A stretch of 64,000 nt of DNA from Cryobacterium psychrophilum. GTDB taxonomy: Bacteria > Actinomycetota > Actinomycetes > Actinomycetales > Microbacteriaceae. The stretch is taken from assembly GCF_004365915.1 (NCBI RefSeq), contig NZ_SODI01000001.1, forward strand, positions 2,418,001 to 2,482,000, given 5' to 3'. Below, piece after piece: positions 42,668 through 52,594 of the stretch (positions are counted from its first letter, which is position 1; each line of letters opens with the position of its first letter). A program made the position numbers and the translations under genes. The notes under the pieces are model-generated. The model saw only the letters and a program-made list of their open reading frames with translations, searched no databases and had not been told where the DNA came from.

Positions 42668-44011
42668 CTAGTCGTGGGCGCTGACGCCGAGGGGTGCACC
42701 CCTGGTCTCCTTGACGAGCGAGACCGCCACGAAAGAGATCGCGGCCATAATCATGAGGTAAATGCCGATCGAGGTGCTCTGCCCCGTCTTATCGAGAAGC
42801 AGCTGGGCGATGAGCGGCGCGAAGGCCCCGCCGAGGATGGCCCCGATCGCGTAGCCGATGGAGACACCCGAATAGCGCACCTGTGCCGGGAACATTTCGG
42901 CGTACAACGCGGCCTGGGGTCCGTAGGAGAAACCGAGACCGCTGGCGAGGATGACCAGAGCGAGGGCGAACCAGATGATCTCACCGGTATCGATGAGCAG
43001 GAACATCGGGACGGACCACAGGAAGAGGAAGGCATAGCCGAACTGAAATGTACGGATGCGCCCGATCTTGTCGGACAGGATTCCTCCGGCCAGGGTGGAG
43101 GCGAGCCAGAACACGGCGGCGACGGTGCTCGCCACGAGCACGGGGGAACGCTCCATGCCGAGTCCGCCGACCTCGACGGGCTTCGTGGCATACGAGGCGA
43201 AGAAGGCGATCAGAATGTAGCCGGCGGCGTTGTTGGCGATGAAGATCAGGGCGGTGAGGATCACCTGGCGCCAGTGCCCACGGAACAACTGCTTGAGCGG
43301 CGCGGCGGATTCCTTCTTACGAGTCTGCATCTCCTTGAAGACCGGGCTCTCGGCCACGGACTTGCGGATGACGTATCCCACCAGGATGAGCAGCACGGAG
43401 ACGAGGAACGGGATGCGCCAGCCCCAGCTGAGGAAGGCCTCTTCGCTCATGGACGTCGTGACGGCGAGCATGACACCGGTGGCGAGAATGAGCCCGACCG
43501 GAACGCCGATCTGCGGGTAGGCGCCGAACAGGCCGCGTTTGGCCACGGGGGCGTGCTCAACGCTCATCAGGGCGGCCCCGCCCCACTCCCCGCCGGCCGA
43601 GAAGCCCTGCACAATGCGCAACACGATGAGCAGGATGGGAGCCCACACGCCGATCTGGTCAAACGTGGGGAGCAGCCCGATGAGGGCGGTGGCCGCACCC
43701 ATCATGACCAGGGTGAAGACGAGCATCGCCTTGCGGCCGAGGCGGTCGCCCAGGTGGCCGGCCACGATTGCGCCCAGTGGACGGAACAGGAAGCTGATTC
43801 CGAGCGAGGCCCAGGCGACGAGCTGCGCCAGCGGGGCGTTGTCGCCGGCGAGGGGAGCGAAGAAGAGTCCCGCGAGCACGAGGCCGGCGGCCTGAGCATA
43901 AATGAAGAAGTCGTACCACTCGATTGTCGTGCCCACCATGGTGCCCGCGAGAACGCGGCGCTCCTCGGATCGTTTGGCGCTCGTCTGTGGGAGGTCGGTC
44001 GTTAAGGCCAT
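42668..44011 (-). CDS. MFS transporter, metabolite:H+ symporter (MHS) family
   Basis: Twelve-helix permease of 447 residues. Seen: MHS hallmarks TTIEWYDFFIY in helix 1, GHLGDRLGRKAML between helices 2 and 3, RIVQGFSAGGEWGGA and WGWRIPFLVS. Likely imports an aromatic acid such as hydroxyphenylacetate for the hpa operon (inference from context). It is the first gene of the minus-strand cluster, followed after 123 bases containing the operator by hpaG, and is divergent from the succinate-semialdehyde dehydrogenase gene. Confidence 0.93.
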   Translation of the reverse strand: MALTTDLPQTSAKRSEERRVLAGTMVGTTIEWYDFFIYAQAAGLVLAGLFFAPLAGDNAPLAQLVAWASLGISFLFRPLGAIVAGHLGDRLGRKAMLVFTLVMMGAATALIGLLPTFDQIGVWAPILLIVLRIVQGFSAGGEWGGAALMSVEHAPVAKRGLFGAYPQIGVPVGLILATGVMLAVTTSMSEEAFLSWGWRIPFLVSVLLILVGYVIRKSVAESPVFKEMQTRKKESAAPLKQLFRGHWRQVILTALIFIANNAAGYILIAFFASYATKPVEVGGLGMERSPVLVASTVAAVFWLASTLAGGILSDKIGRIRTFQFGYAFLFLWSVPMFLLIDTGEIIWFALALVILASGLGFSYGPQAALYAEMFPAQVRYSGVSIGYAIGAILGGAFAPLIAQLLLDKTGQSTSIGIYLMIMAAISFVAVSLVKETRGAPLGVSAHD

Positions 44012-44120
44012 GGAATACTCCTATGTATTTCACTGTGGTGCAGGGGGAGGGCGTCTGCCGCAAGCTCAATGTCGTCCGGCGAAACCGGGGTGTCGGCAGT
44101 ATGACATGCCGAGGGCAGGA

Positions 44121-44138
44121 TTACCTACCCATCGGTAA
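44121..44138. promoter_or_regulatory. Candidate operator between MFS and gabD genes
   Basis: TTACCTACCCATCGGTAA: 5-base arms, with partial symmetry extending further, of the kind bound by TetR proteins (T-A-C-C...G-G-T-A). It is 64 bases before the gabD ATG. No TetR gene is present in this part of the window. Confidence 0.35.
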
Positions 44139-44201
44139 GTATTTAATTGGTGAGCCGTCCTTGCCGGTAGATTTGGTTCACAGGCTTTTAGAGGAGGCAG
44201 A

Positions 44202-45692
44202 ATGACGCAGGTCACAGAAGTACGGGACGCCGAAGCAGAGCTGCTTGAGCGGGTACCCCACCAATTGTTCATCAACGGGGAGTGGGTCGCGGCATCCGCC
44301 GACCGCACCCTGGACGTGGTCGACCCGGCCACGGGTCGGGTCATCCGGACTATCAGTAACGCCAGCGTGGCGGATGGCGCCGCCGCCATGGATGCGGCCG
44401 TCGCGGCCCAGGCTGATTGGGCGGCAACGGCGCCTCGCGTACGCGCCGAGATCCTGCGCCGAACGTTCGACCTGCTGCAGGAGCGCAAGGAGCAGTTCGC
44501 CCTGCTCATGACGATGGAAATGGGTAAGCCCCTCGCCGAGGCGCGCGGCGAAGTGGCCTACGGCGGTGAGTTCCTGCGCTGGTTCAGCGAGGAAGCTGTG
44601 CGCGTGAGCGGTCGTTACGGCGAGAACCCCGAGGGAACCGGGCGCATGATCGTGACTCAGCAGCCCGTTGGCCCGTGCTTCCTGATCACCCCGTGGAACT
44701 TTCCGCTCGCCATGGCCACGCGCAAGATTGCCCCGGCCCTCGCGGCCGGTTGCACGGTCGTCATCAAGCCCGCCGAGCTGACCCCGCTCACTACGCTGCT
44801 CTTCGTGGCACTGCTTGAAGAAGCAGGGCTGCCAGCCGGCGTCGTGAACGTGATCACGACCTCGGAGTCGGCCGCCGTCTCCGGCCCGATCATCGCCGAC
44901 CCGCGCCTGCGCAAGCTGAGTTTCACGGGCTCGACCCCCGTGGGCAAGGCCCTCATTCGTCAGTCGGCCGAGAACGTGTTGCGCACCTCGATGGAACTCG
45001 GTGGCAACGCCCCGTTCCTCGTGTTTGCTGACGCCGACCTCGACAAGGCCGCCGATGGCGCCATGATTGCCAAGTTCCGTAACATCGGACAGGCGTGCAC
45101 GGCGGCGAACCGCTTCCTCGTGCACGAGTCCGTCGCCGACGAGTTTGCCCGCCGGGTGACCGAACGCGTGAACAAGTTCGTCGTGGGCCGTGGCACGGAA
45201 GAGGGCATCACGATCGGCCCACTGATCAACGCGGCGGCGGTCGCCAAGTCCGATGCCCTCGTGCAGGATGCCGTGTCACGCGGCGCCGTTGTGCACACCG
45301 GCGGTACCGCCCTCGACGGACCCGGCACGTTCTATGCCCCGACCGTGATCAGCGGAGTGACCGCAGGCAGCGATATCCTCGCGGAAGAGATCTTCGGTCC
45401 CGTGCTCGCGATCACGACCTTTGCCGATGACGACGAGGCGGTGCGCCTGGCCAATGACAGTAACTTCGGCCTGATCGGCTACGTCTTCACCGCTGATTTC
45501 GCTCGTGGCCAGCGCATGATGGAACGTCTGGAGACCGGGATGCTCGGCCTCAACACCGGCGTCGTGTCCAACGCGGCCGCGCCGTTCGGTGGAGTGAAGC
45601 AGTCCGGTCTCGGCCGCGAGGGTGGACTGGAGGGGATACGCGAGTACCTCTCCACGAAGTACACCCTCACGCCCGATCCCTTCGCTGGGTAG
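44202..45692 (+). CDS. gabD: NAD(P)-dependent succinate-semialdehyde dehydrogenase
   Basis: Oxidises succinic semialdehyde to succinate. It has 496 residues. Seen: ITPWNFPLAMATRKIAPALAAGC, the catalytic Glu in SMELGGNAPF (about 265), the nucleophile Cys in NIGQACTAANRF (about 298) and the PFGGVKQSGLGREGG C-terminal motif typical of GabD. AGAGGAGG precedes the ATG at 44202. It is divergent from the hpa cluster, whose end products are pyruvate and succinic semialdehyde, so it likely completes that pathway as well as serving GABA turnover. A hairpin terminator follows. Confidence 0.94.
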   Translation: MTQVTEVRDAEAELLERVPHQLFINGEWVAASADRTLDVVDPATGRVIRTISNASVADGAAAMDAAVAAQADWAATAPRVRAEILRRTFDLLQERKEQFALLMTMEMGKPLAEARGEVAYGGEFLRWFSEEAVRVSGRYGENPEGTGRMIVTQQPVGPCFLITPWNFPLAMATRKIAPALAAGCTVVIKPAELTPLTTLLFVALLEEAGLPAGVVNVITTSESAAVSGPIIADPRLRKLSFTGSTPVGKALIRQSAENVLRTSMELGGNAPFLVFADADLDKAADGAMIAKFRNIGQACTAANRFLVHESVADEFARRVTERVNKFVVGRGTEEGITIGPLINAAAVAKSDALVQDAVSRGAVVHTGGTALDGPGTFYAPTVISGVTAGSDILAEEIFGPVLAITTFADDDEAVRLANDSNFGLIGYVFTADFARGQRMMERLETGMLGLNTGVVSNAAAPFGGVKQSGLGREGGLEGIREYLSTKYTLTPDPFAG

Positions 45693-45709
45693 CGGCACTC
45701 GGGTGGCGC

Positions 45710-45743
45710 CGAGCACCCTCCCGCGAGCCGGGAGGGTGCTCGG
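45710..45743 (+). terminator. Terminator after gabD
   Basis: CCGAGCACCCTCCC pairs with GGGAGGGTGCTCGG around a 6-7-base loop. The -10 box of the next gene begins directly after it. Confidence 0.75.
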
Positions 45744-45749
45744 TAGACT
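45744..45749 (+). promoter_or_regulatory. Possible -10 box (TAGACT) for leaderless rRNA methyltransferase gene
   Basis: TAGACT ends 6 bases before the ATG at 45756. No Shine-Dalgarno in between. Confidence 0.45.
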
Positions 45750-45755
45750 GGGCGG

Positions 45756-46562
45756 ATGCCCATTATCGAGATTGCCGACCTGAGCGATCCGCGGCTCGTG
45801 GACTATGCCCACCTCACCGATGTTGCCCTCAAGAAGGCGCGCGGAACAGAGCACGGGCTGTATATAGCCGAGTCGGCATTAGTCCTGGAGCGAGCATTAC
45901 GCGCGGGGCATGAACCTCGATCGGTCCTGGCCCTCGGCAACACCGCCGATGAGGCCGCGGCCGTGCTCGGCGTCTGGGCGGAACATGTGCCGGTGTTCGT
46001 GGGACCCGGTGAACTACTTGCCGAACTCACCGGCTACATCCTGCATCGCGGTGTCATTGCGGCCATGCACCGCCCCGCACTGCCCGACGCTGAGACGCTG
46101 CTGGCCGGGGCCCGCCGCATCGTCATTCTGGAGAACGTGTCCGATCCCACCAACGTGGGCGCCATTTTCCGCTCCGCGGGGGCCATCGGTGCCGATGCCA
46201 TCCTGGTGACGCCGCACTGCTCCGACCCGTTCTATCGCCGGGCGATCCGCGTGTCCATGGGCACCGTGCTGCAGGTTCCGTGGACGCGCGTGGGGGACTG
46301 GCCATCCACCCGGGAGGTGCTCACCCGGCACAGTTTTCACGTGGCCGCGCTGGCCCTCACCACGGATGCCGTGAGCCTGCGGGACTTCAACGGTCACGAA
46401 CACGAACGGCTGGCCCTGCTGCTCGGCGCCGAGGGTGAGGGGCTGACCCCGGAGGCACTGGAGGCGTCAGACAGCGTCGTTCAGATTCCCATGAAGCACG
46501 GCATTGACTCGCTCAACGTGGCCGCGGCCAGCGCCGTCGCCATGTGGGCGCTGACAAGCTAG
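45756..46562 (+). CDS. SpoU/TrmH-family RNA methyltransferase
   Basis: Predicted SAM-dependent 2'-O-methyltransferase acting on rRNA or tRNA. It has 268 residues. Seen: N-terminal substrate-binding region, then the SPOUT knot motifs VILENVSDPTNVGAIFRSA (motif 1, with the catalytic Arg), LLLGAEGEGLTPE (motif 2) and VVQIPMKHGIDSLNVAAAS (motif 3). All three motifs are intact. The exact target nucleotide cannot be read. The ATG at 45756 is 6 bases after TAGACT, so the message is probably leaderless. Confidence 0.93.
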   Translation: MPIIEIADLSDPRLVDYAHLTDVALKKARGTEHGLYIAESALVLERALRAGHEPRSVLALGNTADEAAAVLGVWAEHVPVFVGPGELLAELTGYILHRGVIAAMHRPALPDAETLLAGARRIVILENVSDPTNVGAIFRSAGAIGADAILVTPHCSDPFYRRAIRVSMGTVLQVPWTRVGDWPSTREVLTRHSFHVAALALTTDAVSLRDFNGHEHERLALLLGAEGEGLTPEALEASDSVVQIPMKHGIDSLNVAAASAVAMWALTS

Positions 46563-46680
46563 CCGTCCGCCCCGCGCCGTTCCCACCGCTTGTCGGCGAA
46601 GAACGCGCCGTCCCGGTCGTCCCGACCGTGCATACCGTGCCGGCGACACCTCGGCTGTTCGCGGAGTGGCGCGACCGGCC

Positions 46681-46686
46681 TAGGCT
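46681..46686 (+). promoter_or_regulatory. Possible -10 box (TAGGCT) for leaderless thiolase gene
   Basis: TAGGCT ends 6 bases before the ATG at 46693. No Shine-Dalgarno in between. Confidence 0.45.
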
Positions 46687-46692
46687 GGTCGC

Positions 46693-47877
46693 ATGAGCAA
46701 TGAAGCTGTCATCGTCGATGTCGTTCGCACTCCCTCCGGCCGAGGCAAACCTGGCGGCGCCCTCAGCGGCGTGCATCCCGCCGACCTGCTCGCGGGCGTA
46801 CTGAGCGACCTGCTGCGCCGCAACGACCTTGACCCCGCGCTCGTCGACGACGTGATTGGCGGTTGCGTGAGCCAGATCGGCGAGCAGAGCTACAACGTGA
46901 CGCGCACGGCGCTGCTGAGCGCGGGCTTTCCCGATTCCGTGCCCGGAACGACCATTGACCGCCAGTGCGGTTCCAGCCAGCAGGCCGCGACCTTCGCCGC
47001 GCAGGGCGTGATCGCTGGCAGCTACGACATTGTCATCGCGTGTGGCGTCGAGTCGATGAGCCGAGTGCCCCTTGGCTCTTCGGCGGGAGGTCAGGATCCG
47101 TTCGGCTCCCTGATGCACGAGCGGTATCCGGAGGGACTGGTGAACCAGGGCATCTCGGCCGAGCTCATGAACGCCAAGTGGGGTCTCACCCGCGACGACC
47201 TCGACAATTTCGCCGCCCGATCGCATCGGTTAGCCGCCGCCGCGGCGACGCGCGGCGATTTCAACGGGGAGATCGTCGGCGTCACGACACCCGACGGTCG
47301 ACACCTCACCGCCGACGAGACCATTCGTCCCGCCACGACCATGGATTCCCTCTCCGGCCTCAAACCGGCCTTCTTCACCGACCACGCGGCGGCACGCTTC
47401 CCCGAACTTGACTGGCATATCACCGCCGGGAATTCCTCGCCGCTGACCGACGGCGCATCCGCTGTGCTCATCATGAGTGCCACCCGCGCCAAACAACTCG
47501 GCCTCACCCCCCGTGCCCGCTTTCACGCCGGCGTCGTCACCGGAAGCGACCCCCTCCTCATGCTCACCGGCGTCATTCCGGCGACCCGGCGAATTCTTGA
47601 GCGCACCGGCCTCGGCATCGACGACATCGACGTGTACGAGGTGAACGAGGCCTTCGCCTCCGTGCCGCTCATCTGGCAGCGGGAACTCGACGCCAACCCG
47701 GAGCGACTCAACCCGCGCGGCGGTGCCATCGCGCTCGGGCACGCGCTCGGCTCCTCCGGTACGCGCCTGCTCGGCACGCTGCTGAACGAACTCGAGGCCT
47801 CCGGCGGACGCTGGGGCCTGCAGACCATGTGCGAAGGCGGCGGCATGGCCAACGCAACGCTGATTGAAAGGTACTAA
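46693..47877 (+). CDS. Acetyl-CoA acyltransferase (thiolase)
   Basis: Thiolase of 394 residues that cleaves or forms 3-ketoacyl-CoA. Seen: the acyl-accepting Cys in DRQCGSSQQAA (about 92), VYEVNEAFASVPL, the His in GGAIALGHALGSSG and the second Cys in MCEGGGMANA. Immediately followed (TAA then ATG) by an SDR of the 3-hydroxyacyl-CoA dehydrogenase type, so the pair would carry out the last two steps of beta-oxidation of fatty or branched acyl-CoA. Confidence 0.94.
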   Translation: MSNEAVIVDVVRTPSGRGKPGGALSGVHPADLLAGVLSDLLRRNDLDPALVDDVIGGCVSQIGEQSYNVTRTALLSAGFPDSVPGTTIDRQCGSSQQAATFAAQGVIAGSYDIVIACGVESMSRVPLGSSAGGQDPFGSLMHERYPEGLVNQGISAELMNAKWGLTRDDLDNFAARSHRLAAAAATRGDFNGEIVGVTTPDGRHLTADETIRPATTMDSLSGLKPAFFTDHAAARFPELDWHITAGNSSPLTDGASAVLIMSATRAKQLGLTPRARFHAGVVTGSDPLLMLTGVIPATRRILERTGLGIDDIDVYEVNEAFASVPLIWQRELDANPERLNPRGGAIALGHALGSSGTRLLGTLLNELEASGGRWGLQTMCEGGGMANATLIERY

Positions 47878-48669
47878 ATGCAGATCGACGGATGCTCCGC
47901 CCTCGTCACCGGGGGCGCCTCCGGCCTCGGCCTGGCCACAGCAACTGCCCTGCACGCGGCCGGTGCCGCGGTGGTGCTGCTCGACCTCCCCGGAGCGCCG
48001 GGGCAGCAGGTCGCCGCCTCCCTGAGCGAGACCGGACCCTCCGTGCGCTTCGTGGCCGGGGACGTGACGAGCGCCGATGACGTGCAGACGGCTGTGGACG
48101 CCGCGAGCGCACTCGGCCCGCTGCGCATCGTGGTCAACTGCGCCGGAATCGCCCCCGGCGCGCGTACCGTGGGGCGCAACGGACCGCTGCCCCTGCAAGA
48201 TTTCGAGCGCGCCATTCGCATCAACCTCGTGGGCACCTTCAACGTGATCAGGCTCGCCGCCGCGGCCATGCAGCTCACCGAGCCGATCGGCGGAACCGGC
48301 CGGCAGGGAACGGCCGAACGCGGTGTCATCGTGAACACGGCATCCGTTGCCGCTTTTGACGGGCAGATTGGCCAGGCGGCCTACGCCGCCTCGAAGGGTG
48401 GTGTCGCGGCCCTCGCGCTGCCGCTCGCCAGGGAATTCGCGCAGACTCTGATTCGCGTCATGACCATCGCGCCCGGCATCTTCGACACCCCCATGCTGAA
48501 AGGACTTCCGCAGCCCGTTCGCGATTCCCTCGGCGCCCAGGTGCCGCATCCGAGTCGTCTCGGGGAACCCGACGAATACGCGGCCCTCGTGCGTCACATT
48601 GTGGAGAATTCGATGCTCAACGGGGAGACGATCCGGCTCGACGGGGCCATCCGCATGCAGCCGAAATAG
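47878..48669 (+). CDS. SDR dehydrogenase, 3-hydroxyacyl-CoA dehydrogenase type
   Basis: Short-chain dehydrogenase of 263 residues. Seen: nucleotide-binding [12 protein letters not shown] (about 11-22), NCAGI (about 88-92), the catalytic Ser in [10 protein letters not shown] and the YxxxK motif in AAYAASKGG (about 168). Overall sequence resembles the HSD17B10/3-hydroxy-2-methylbutyryl-CoA dehydrogenase group (long helix insertion before the NTAS strand). The ATG directly follows the thiolase stop, so the genes are co-expressed and probably act in sequence. Confidence 0.9.
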   Translation: MQIDGCSALVTGGASGLGLATATALHAAGAAVVLLDLPGAPGQQVAASLSETGPSVRFVAGDVTSADDVQTAVDAASALGPLRIVVNCAGIAPGARTVGRNGPLPLQDFERAIRINLVGTFNVIRLAAAAMQLTEPIGGTGRQGTAERGVIVNTASVAAFDGQIGQAAYAASKGGVAALALPLAREFAQTLIRVMTIAPGIFDTPMLKGLPQPVRDSLGAQVPHPSRLGEPDEYAALVRHIVENSMLNGETIRLDGAIRMQPK

Positions 48670-48740
48670 CCACCCCGAAGCGCCCGACGGGCCCCGTAAG
48701 GCCGGTTAGGCTCGAAAGTAGCCGTTTAGAGGAGTAGCGC

Positions 48741-49052
48741 ATGTTCATCCTGGGAATCATCATGATCGTGGCGAGCGCGGTGTGCTCGGTCGCGTCGGTG
48801 CGGCTGACGTCTCGCGCCAATCCTGGGGTGCACATTCCACTCTGGAGCAACCCGCCGTCGCGGTCCCGCGCGGGTACGGTGCTCACGGTGAGCACCCTCG
48901 TCCTGATGATCTGGGGCGGCAACCTGGCCACCGAACAGCTCGGCAGCTTTGTATTTCTCATCCTGATCGCGGTCGTTGTCGGCCCGTACCTCGTCGTCAG
49001 GCTCTTCCACAACCGCACGGTCGCCCGGTTGGACGCCGTCTCCCGCCCGTAG
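48741..49052 (+). CDS. Small membrane protein of unknown function (103 aa)
   Basis: Three hydrophobic segments: residues 1-20 (MFILGIIMIVASAVCSVASV), about 43-60 and about 68-86, with a polar loop between the first two. No family recognised. The ATG at 48741 has GAGGAG 6 bases upstream. It is convergent with the RamB-type regulator gene, with only 6 bases between the stop codons. Confidence 0.75.
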   Translation: MFILGIIMIVASAVCSVASVRLTSRANPGVHIPLWSNPPSRSRAGTVLTVSTLVLMIWGGNLATEQLGSFVFLILIAVVVGPYLVVRLFHNRTVARLDAVSRP

Positions 49053-49058
49053 CGAGAC

Positions 49059-50501
49059 CTACTCGGCGGCGTGGGCCTCGAGAAATTCGTAGACCTCCAT
49101 GTCGTCGACGCCGGGGAACGTGCCGGATGGCAGGGGTGAGAGCACATTCGCGTGCAATCGGGCGCTCGGCCACGCGCGTCCGGCCCAGCGGGACGCCGCC
49201 TCCGAGTTGGGACGCCGGCAGCAGGACTCGTCGGGGCAGCGTGACACCGCCCGTTGCGTGGTTTCCCGCCCCCGAAACCACTTGGACTGCGCGAACGGCA
49301 CGCCGACGCTGATGGAGAATTCGCCAGCATCCGTCTTCCCGGTCTGCGTGGCCGACCAGAACGTTCCGGTGGGGGTGTCGGTGTACTGGTAGAACTCGGT
49401 CGTTCGATTCGTGTGCGTGAACGCGCTGCGACTCGACCACTGCTTGCACACGAACTGGCCCTCGATCGAGCCGGTCACGTCCACAGGGAACGGCAGCCCG
49501 TCGTTCTCGTAGCCCTTCTGCAGCGCCCCATCACCGTTCACCCGCAAGAAATGCAACGGCATGTCCAGGTGCGAGGTCGCGAGGTTCGTCAGCCGCAGGG
49601 CCGCGGCCTCGTGGGTCACCCCGAAGGCGTCCCGAAAGTCTTCCACGGAGAGTTCCCGTTCGGCCTTGGCATTCGACAGAAAGGAAACGGCGGCGTCGCG
49701 CGGCATGAGACACGCCGCCGCAAAGTAGTTGATCTCGAGGCGCTGCCACAAGAACTGGGCGTAGCTGTCGGGGCGCTCATGTCCGAGCAGCCGGTGCCCC
49801 ATGGCCTGGAGGGCCATCGAGCGCAGACCGTGGCCGCCGGGAATCGAGGCCGGCGGCAGGTAGATGCGGCCATTCACGAGGTCGGTCACCGAGCGGGTGG
49901 AACTGGGCAGATCGTTCACATAGACGAGGCTGAAGCCCAGCTGCTCGGCCATGACGCTCACCTCGCGGTGGGTGAGGGCGCCGAAGGTGTGACCGCTCAT
50001 CTTCACTCGCTCCTCCACGAGTTCCTCAATGTCGGGCAGGTAGTTGCCCTGTTCGCGCATGCGCTCCCGCAATTCGGTGTTCGCGCGCCTGGCCTCCTCT
50101 GGGGTTGCGATCGCCTCGCTCGCGCGGCGGGCGAGTTCGCGGTGCAACCCAAGCAGTGACTCGATCGCGGCGAGCGGGGTGCCCTTGGTGATCTTCACCT
50201 GTGGCAGGCCGAGCGCGCCATAAAGCGGATTCTTCTGCGCGCGGTCGAGTTGGATCTCCATCGCCGCGCGATTGTTGGGCGCCTCACGACTCAGCAGTTC
50301 GGCCAGATCCACGCTGAGGGCGGCAGCGAGGTCTTGCAGGGCCGAGAGTTTGGGTTCGCGGCGCCCGTTCTCAATCAACGACAGCTGGCTCCCGGCGAGG
50401 TTCACCCGGTCACCGAGCTGGTCGAGGGTGAGGCCGCGTTCCGTGCGAAAGTGACGGATGCGATGGCCCAGGGTGATCAGATCGGAGGCTTGAGGCGACA
50501 T
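49059..50501 (-). CDS. ramB: RamB-type XRE regulator of acetate/short-chain fatty acid metabolism
   Basis: Transcription factor of 480 residues. Seen: N-terminal XRE helix-turn-helix (about 10-65) with LGDRVNLAGSQLSLIENGRREPKLSAL, a central IrrE-like domain around RLEINYFAAACLMPRDAA and a C-terminal region with two Cys clusters near CPDESCCRR, as in the ScfR/RamB family. In corynebacteria RamB represses acetate and gluconeogenic genes. Here it is divergent from pckG across a 160-base A+T-rich region, and acsA and poxB are elsewhere in the window, all plausible targets (inference). Confidence 0.88.
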   Translation of the reverse strand: MSPQASDLITLGHRIRHFRTERGLTLDQLGDRVNLAGSQLSLIENGRREPKLSALQDLAAALSVDLAELLSREAPNNRAAMEIQLDRAQKNPLYGALGLPQVKITKGTPLAAIESLLGLHRELARRASEAIATPEEARRANTELRERMREQGNYLPDIEELVEERVKMSGHTFGALTHREVSVMAEQLGFSLVYVNDLPSSTRSVTDLVNGRIYLPPASIPGGHGLRSMALQAMGHRLLGHERPDSYAQFLWQRLEINYFAAACLMPRDAAVSFLSNAKAERELSVEDFRDAFGVTHEAAALRLTNLATSHLDMPLHFLRVNGDGALQKGYENDGLPFPVDVTGSIEGQFVCKQWSSRSAFTHTNRTTEFYQYTDTPTGTFWSATQTGKTDAGEFSISVGVPFAQSKWFRGRETTQRAVSRCPDESCCRRPNSEAASRWAGRAWPSARLHANVLSPLPSGTFPGVDDMEVYEFLEAHAAE

Positions 50502-50661
50502 TCCTTAACAATAGCGAAAGAATTGCCATTATTAACGTGCTTTTTAACGAAAGAAAACAGAAAAAGGGGGCATTCTAGAGATACGAGAGAAAATTATGCT
50601 CCCGAAGGTTTCCCCCCCCCCGATCAATCTCGCTCGCAGGCGACGTTGGAAAGGCCATAAC

Positions 50662-52512
50662 ATGACCCTGACAAGTTCATCCCCCCAGACAGATACGGAG
50701 ACCGCCGTGAAGCGCACAGGAACAACTGACCCGGCACTTCAGGCCTGGGTGCAGGAGGTCGCCGAGCTCACGCAGCCCGACCGGATCGTCTGGTGTGATG
50801 GCTCGTCGCGCGAGGCGCACGAACTCTCCAAGGAGCTCGTCACCTCGGGTCAGCTCATCCGCTTGAACCCGGAATGGCGCCCCAACAGCTTTCTCGCCCG
50901 AACCAACCCCAAGGACGTGGCCCGGGTCGAAAACCGCACGTTCATCTGCTCGACCGAGGAGATCGACGCCGGACCCACGAACAACTGGGCAGAGCCCACC
51001 GCGATGCGCAGCGAACTCAAGGGTGTCTTCGCCGGCAGCATGCGTGGTCGCACCATGTACATCGTTCCCTTCTCGATGGGCCCGCTCGGAGGCCCCATCT
51101 CGCAGCTCGGCGTTGAGATCACCGACTCCGCCTACGTCGTCCTCAACATGGGCATCATGACCCGCATGGGCGAGCAGATCATCACCATGATCGAGGCCGG
51201 CGACCCCTGGGTACACACCGTCCACAGCGTCGGGTACCCCCTCGTCGACGCCGACGGCGTTGCGCGCCCCGACGTCACGTGGCCCTGCAACGACACGAAG
51301 TACATCGTGCAGTTCCCCGAGGAGCGCGAGGTGTGGTCCTTTGGTTCGGGCTACGGCGGAAACGCGCTGTTGTCGAAGAAGACGTTCGCGCTGCGTATCG
51401 CGTCCGTGATGGGTCGTGACGAGGGCTGGCTCGCCGAGCACATGCTGCTCATCAAGATCACCTCCCCGGAAGGTGGCACGTTCCACGTGGCCGCCGCCTT
51501 CCCGTCCGCGTGTGGCAAGACGAACCTGTCGATGCTGCAGCCGACCATTCCCGGCTGGAAGGTCGAGACCATCGGTGACGACATCGCCTGGCTCCGCAAG
51601 GGCGACGACGGACGTCTCTGGGCGATCAACCCCGAGGCAGGTTTCTTCGGCGTCGCGCCCGGCACCGGCGAGCTCACCAACCCGACCGCGGTGAGTACCA
51701 TGTGGGGCAACACGATCTTCACGAACGTGGCCCTGCGCGATGACGGGGACGTGTGGTGGGAAGGCCTCACTGAGAAGGCCCCCGATCACCTGATCGACTG
51801 GCAGGGGAAGGACTGGACGCCCGCATCCGGTCGTCCGGCCGCACACCCGAACTCACGGTTCACCGTGGCCGCCGCCCAATGCCCGTCCATTGCCGACGAG
51901 TGGGAAGCCGTCGACGGCGTGCCGATTGATGCGATCGTGTTTGGCGGACGCCGGGCCACAAACGTTCCGCTGGTCGCCCAGGCGCGCAGCTGGAAGCACG
52001 GTGTCTTCATGGGGGCCACGATCTCCTCCGAGAAGACCGCGGCCGCTGACGGCATCGTGGGCGAGCTGCGTCGCGACCCGTTCGCGATGCTCCCGTTCTG
52101 TGGCTACAACATGGCCGACTACTGGTCGCACTGGCTCAAGGTGGGCAAGTCCCTCGGCACCAAGGCTCCCGCAATCTTCCAAGTGAACTGGTTCCGTAAG
52201 GGTGCCGATGGCGGCTTCATCTGGCCTGGATTCGGGGAGAATGCGCGAGTTCTCGAGTGGATGGTTCGCCGGATGGAGGGCGACGCCGAGGCGATCGACA
52301 CCCCGATCGGTCTGCTGCCGGCTGAGGACGGCCTCAACCTGAAGGGTCTCGACCTGTCAGCGGATGCGCTTGAGCAGCTCTTCCACATCGACCGGACCAG
52401 CTGGTTGACCGAGTGCGACCTCACCGAGGAATACTTCAACCAGTTCGGCGACCGCATGCCGCCGGCTCTGCTCGCCGAGCTGTCCAGCGTGCGCTACCAC
52501 CTCAAGGACTAG
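50662..52512 (+). CDS. pckG: Phosphoenolpyruvate carboxykinase (GTP)
   Basis: Converts oxaloacetate to PEP in gluconeogenesis using GTP. It has 616 residues, the normal size. Seen: [13 protein letters not shown] with the kinase P-loop and active-site Cys (about 282), [30 protein letters not shown] and the GRR loop [19 protein letters not shown] precedes the ATG at 50662. An upstream in-frame start would add 22 residues without family similarity. Divergent from the ramB-type gene, a likely regulator. A hairpin terminator follows. Confidence 0.96.
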   Translation: MTLTSSSPQTDTETAVKRTGTTDPALQAWVQEVAELTQPDRIVWCDGSSREAHELSKELVTSGQLIRLNPEWRPNSFLARTNPKDVARVENRTFICSTEEIDAGPTNNWAEPTAMRSELKGVFAGSMRGRTMYIVPFSMGPLGGPISQLGVEITDSAYVVLNMGIMTRMGEQIITMIEAGDPWVHTVHSVGYPLVDADGVARPDVTWPCNDTKYIVQFPEEREVWSFGSGYGGNALLSKKTFALRIASVMGRDEGWLAEHMLLIKITSPEGGTFHVAAAFPSACGKTNLSMLQPTIPGWKVETIGDDIAWLRKGDDGRLWAINPEAGFFGVAPGTGELTNPTAVSTMWGNTIFTNVALRDDGDVWWEGLTEKAPDHLIDWQGKDWTPASGRPAAHPNSRFTVAAAQCPSIADEWEAVDGVPIDAIVFGGRRATNVPLVAQARSWKHGVFMGATISSEKTAAADGIVGELRRDPFAMLPFCGYNMADYWSHWLKVGKSLGTKAPAIFQVNWFRKGADGGFIWPGFGENARVLEWMVRRMEGDAEAIDTPIGLLPAEDGLNLKGLDLSADALEQLFHIDRTSWLTECDLTEEYFNQFGDRMPPALLAELSSVRYHLKD

Positions 52513-52523
52513 TCACCCTCGTC

Positions 52524-52560
52524 AGAAAGGCCCCGTCGCGTCCCACGGCAGGGCCTTTCT
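52524..52560 (+). terminator. Terminator after pckG
   Basis: AGAAAGGCCC pairs with GGGCCTTTCT around a 17-base loop that can pair partly. The right arm carries TTTCT. Confidence 0.75.
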
Positions 52561-52582
52561 CGCGTCGGTCGTGCGGCGGGCC

Positions 52583-52588
52583 TAAGAT
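52583..52588 (+). promoter_or_regulatory. Possible -10 box (TAAGAT) for leaderless mannosidase gene
   Basis: TAAGAT ends 6 bases before the ATG at 52595. No Shine-Dalgarno in between. Confidence 0.45.
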
Positions 52589-52594
52589 GCTGGC

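Noticed and set aside
42488..44005. Plus-strand frame of 505 aa
   Set aside because: Antisense to the MHS transporter gene. The His/Glu/Gly-rich composition is a shadow of membrane helices.
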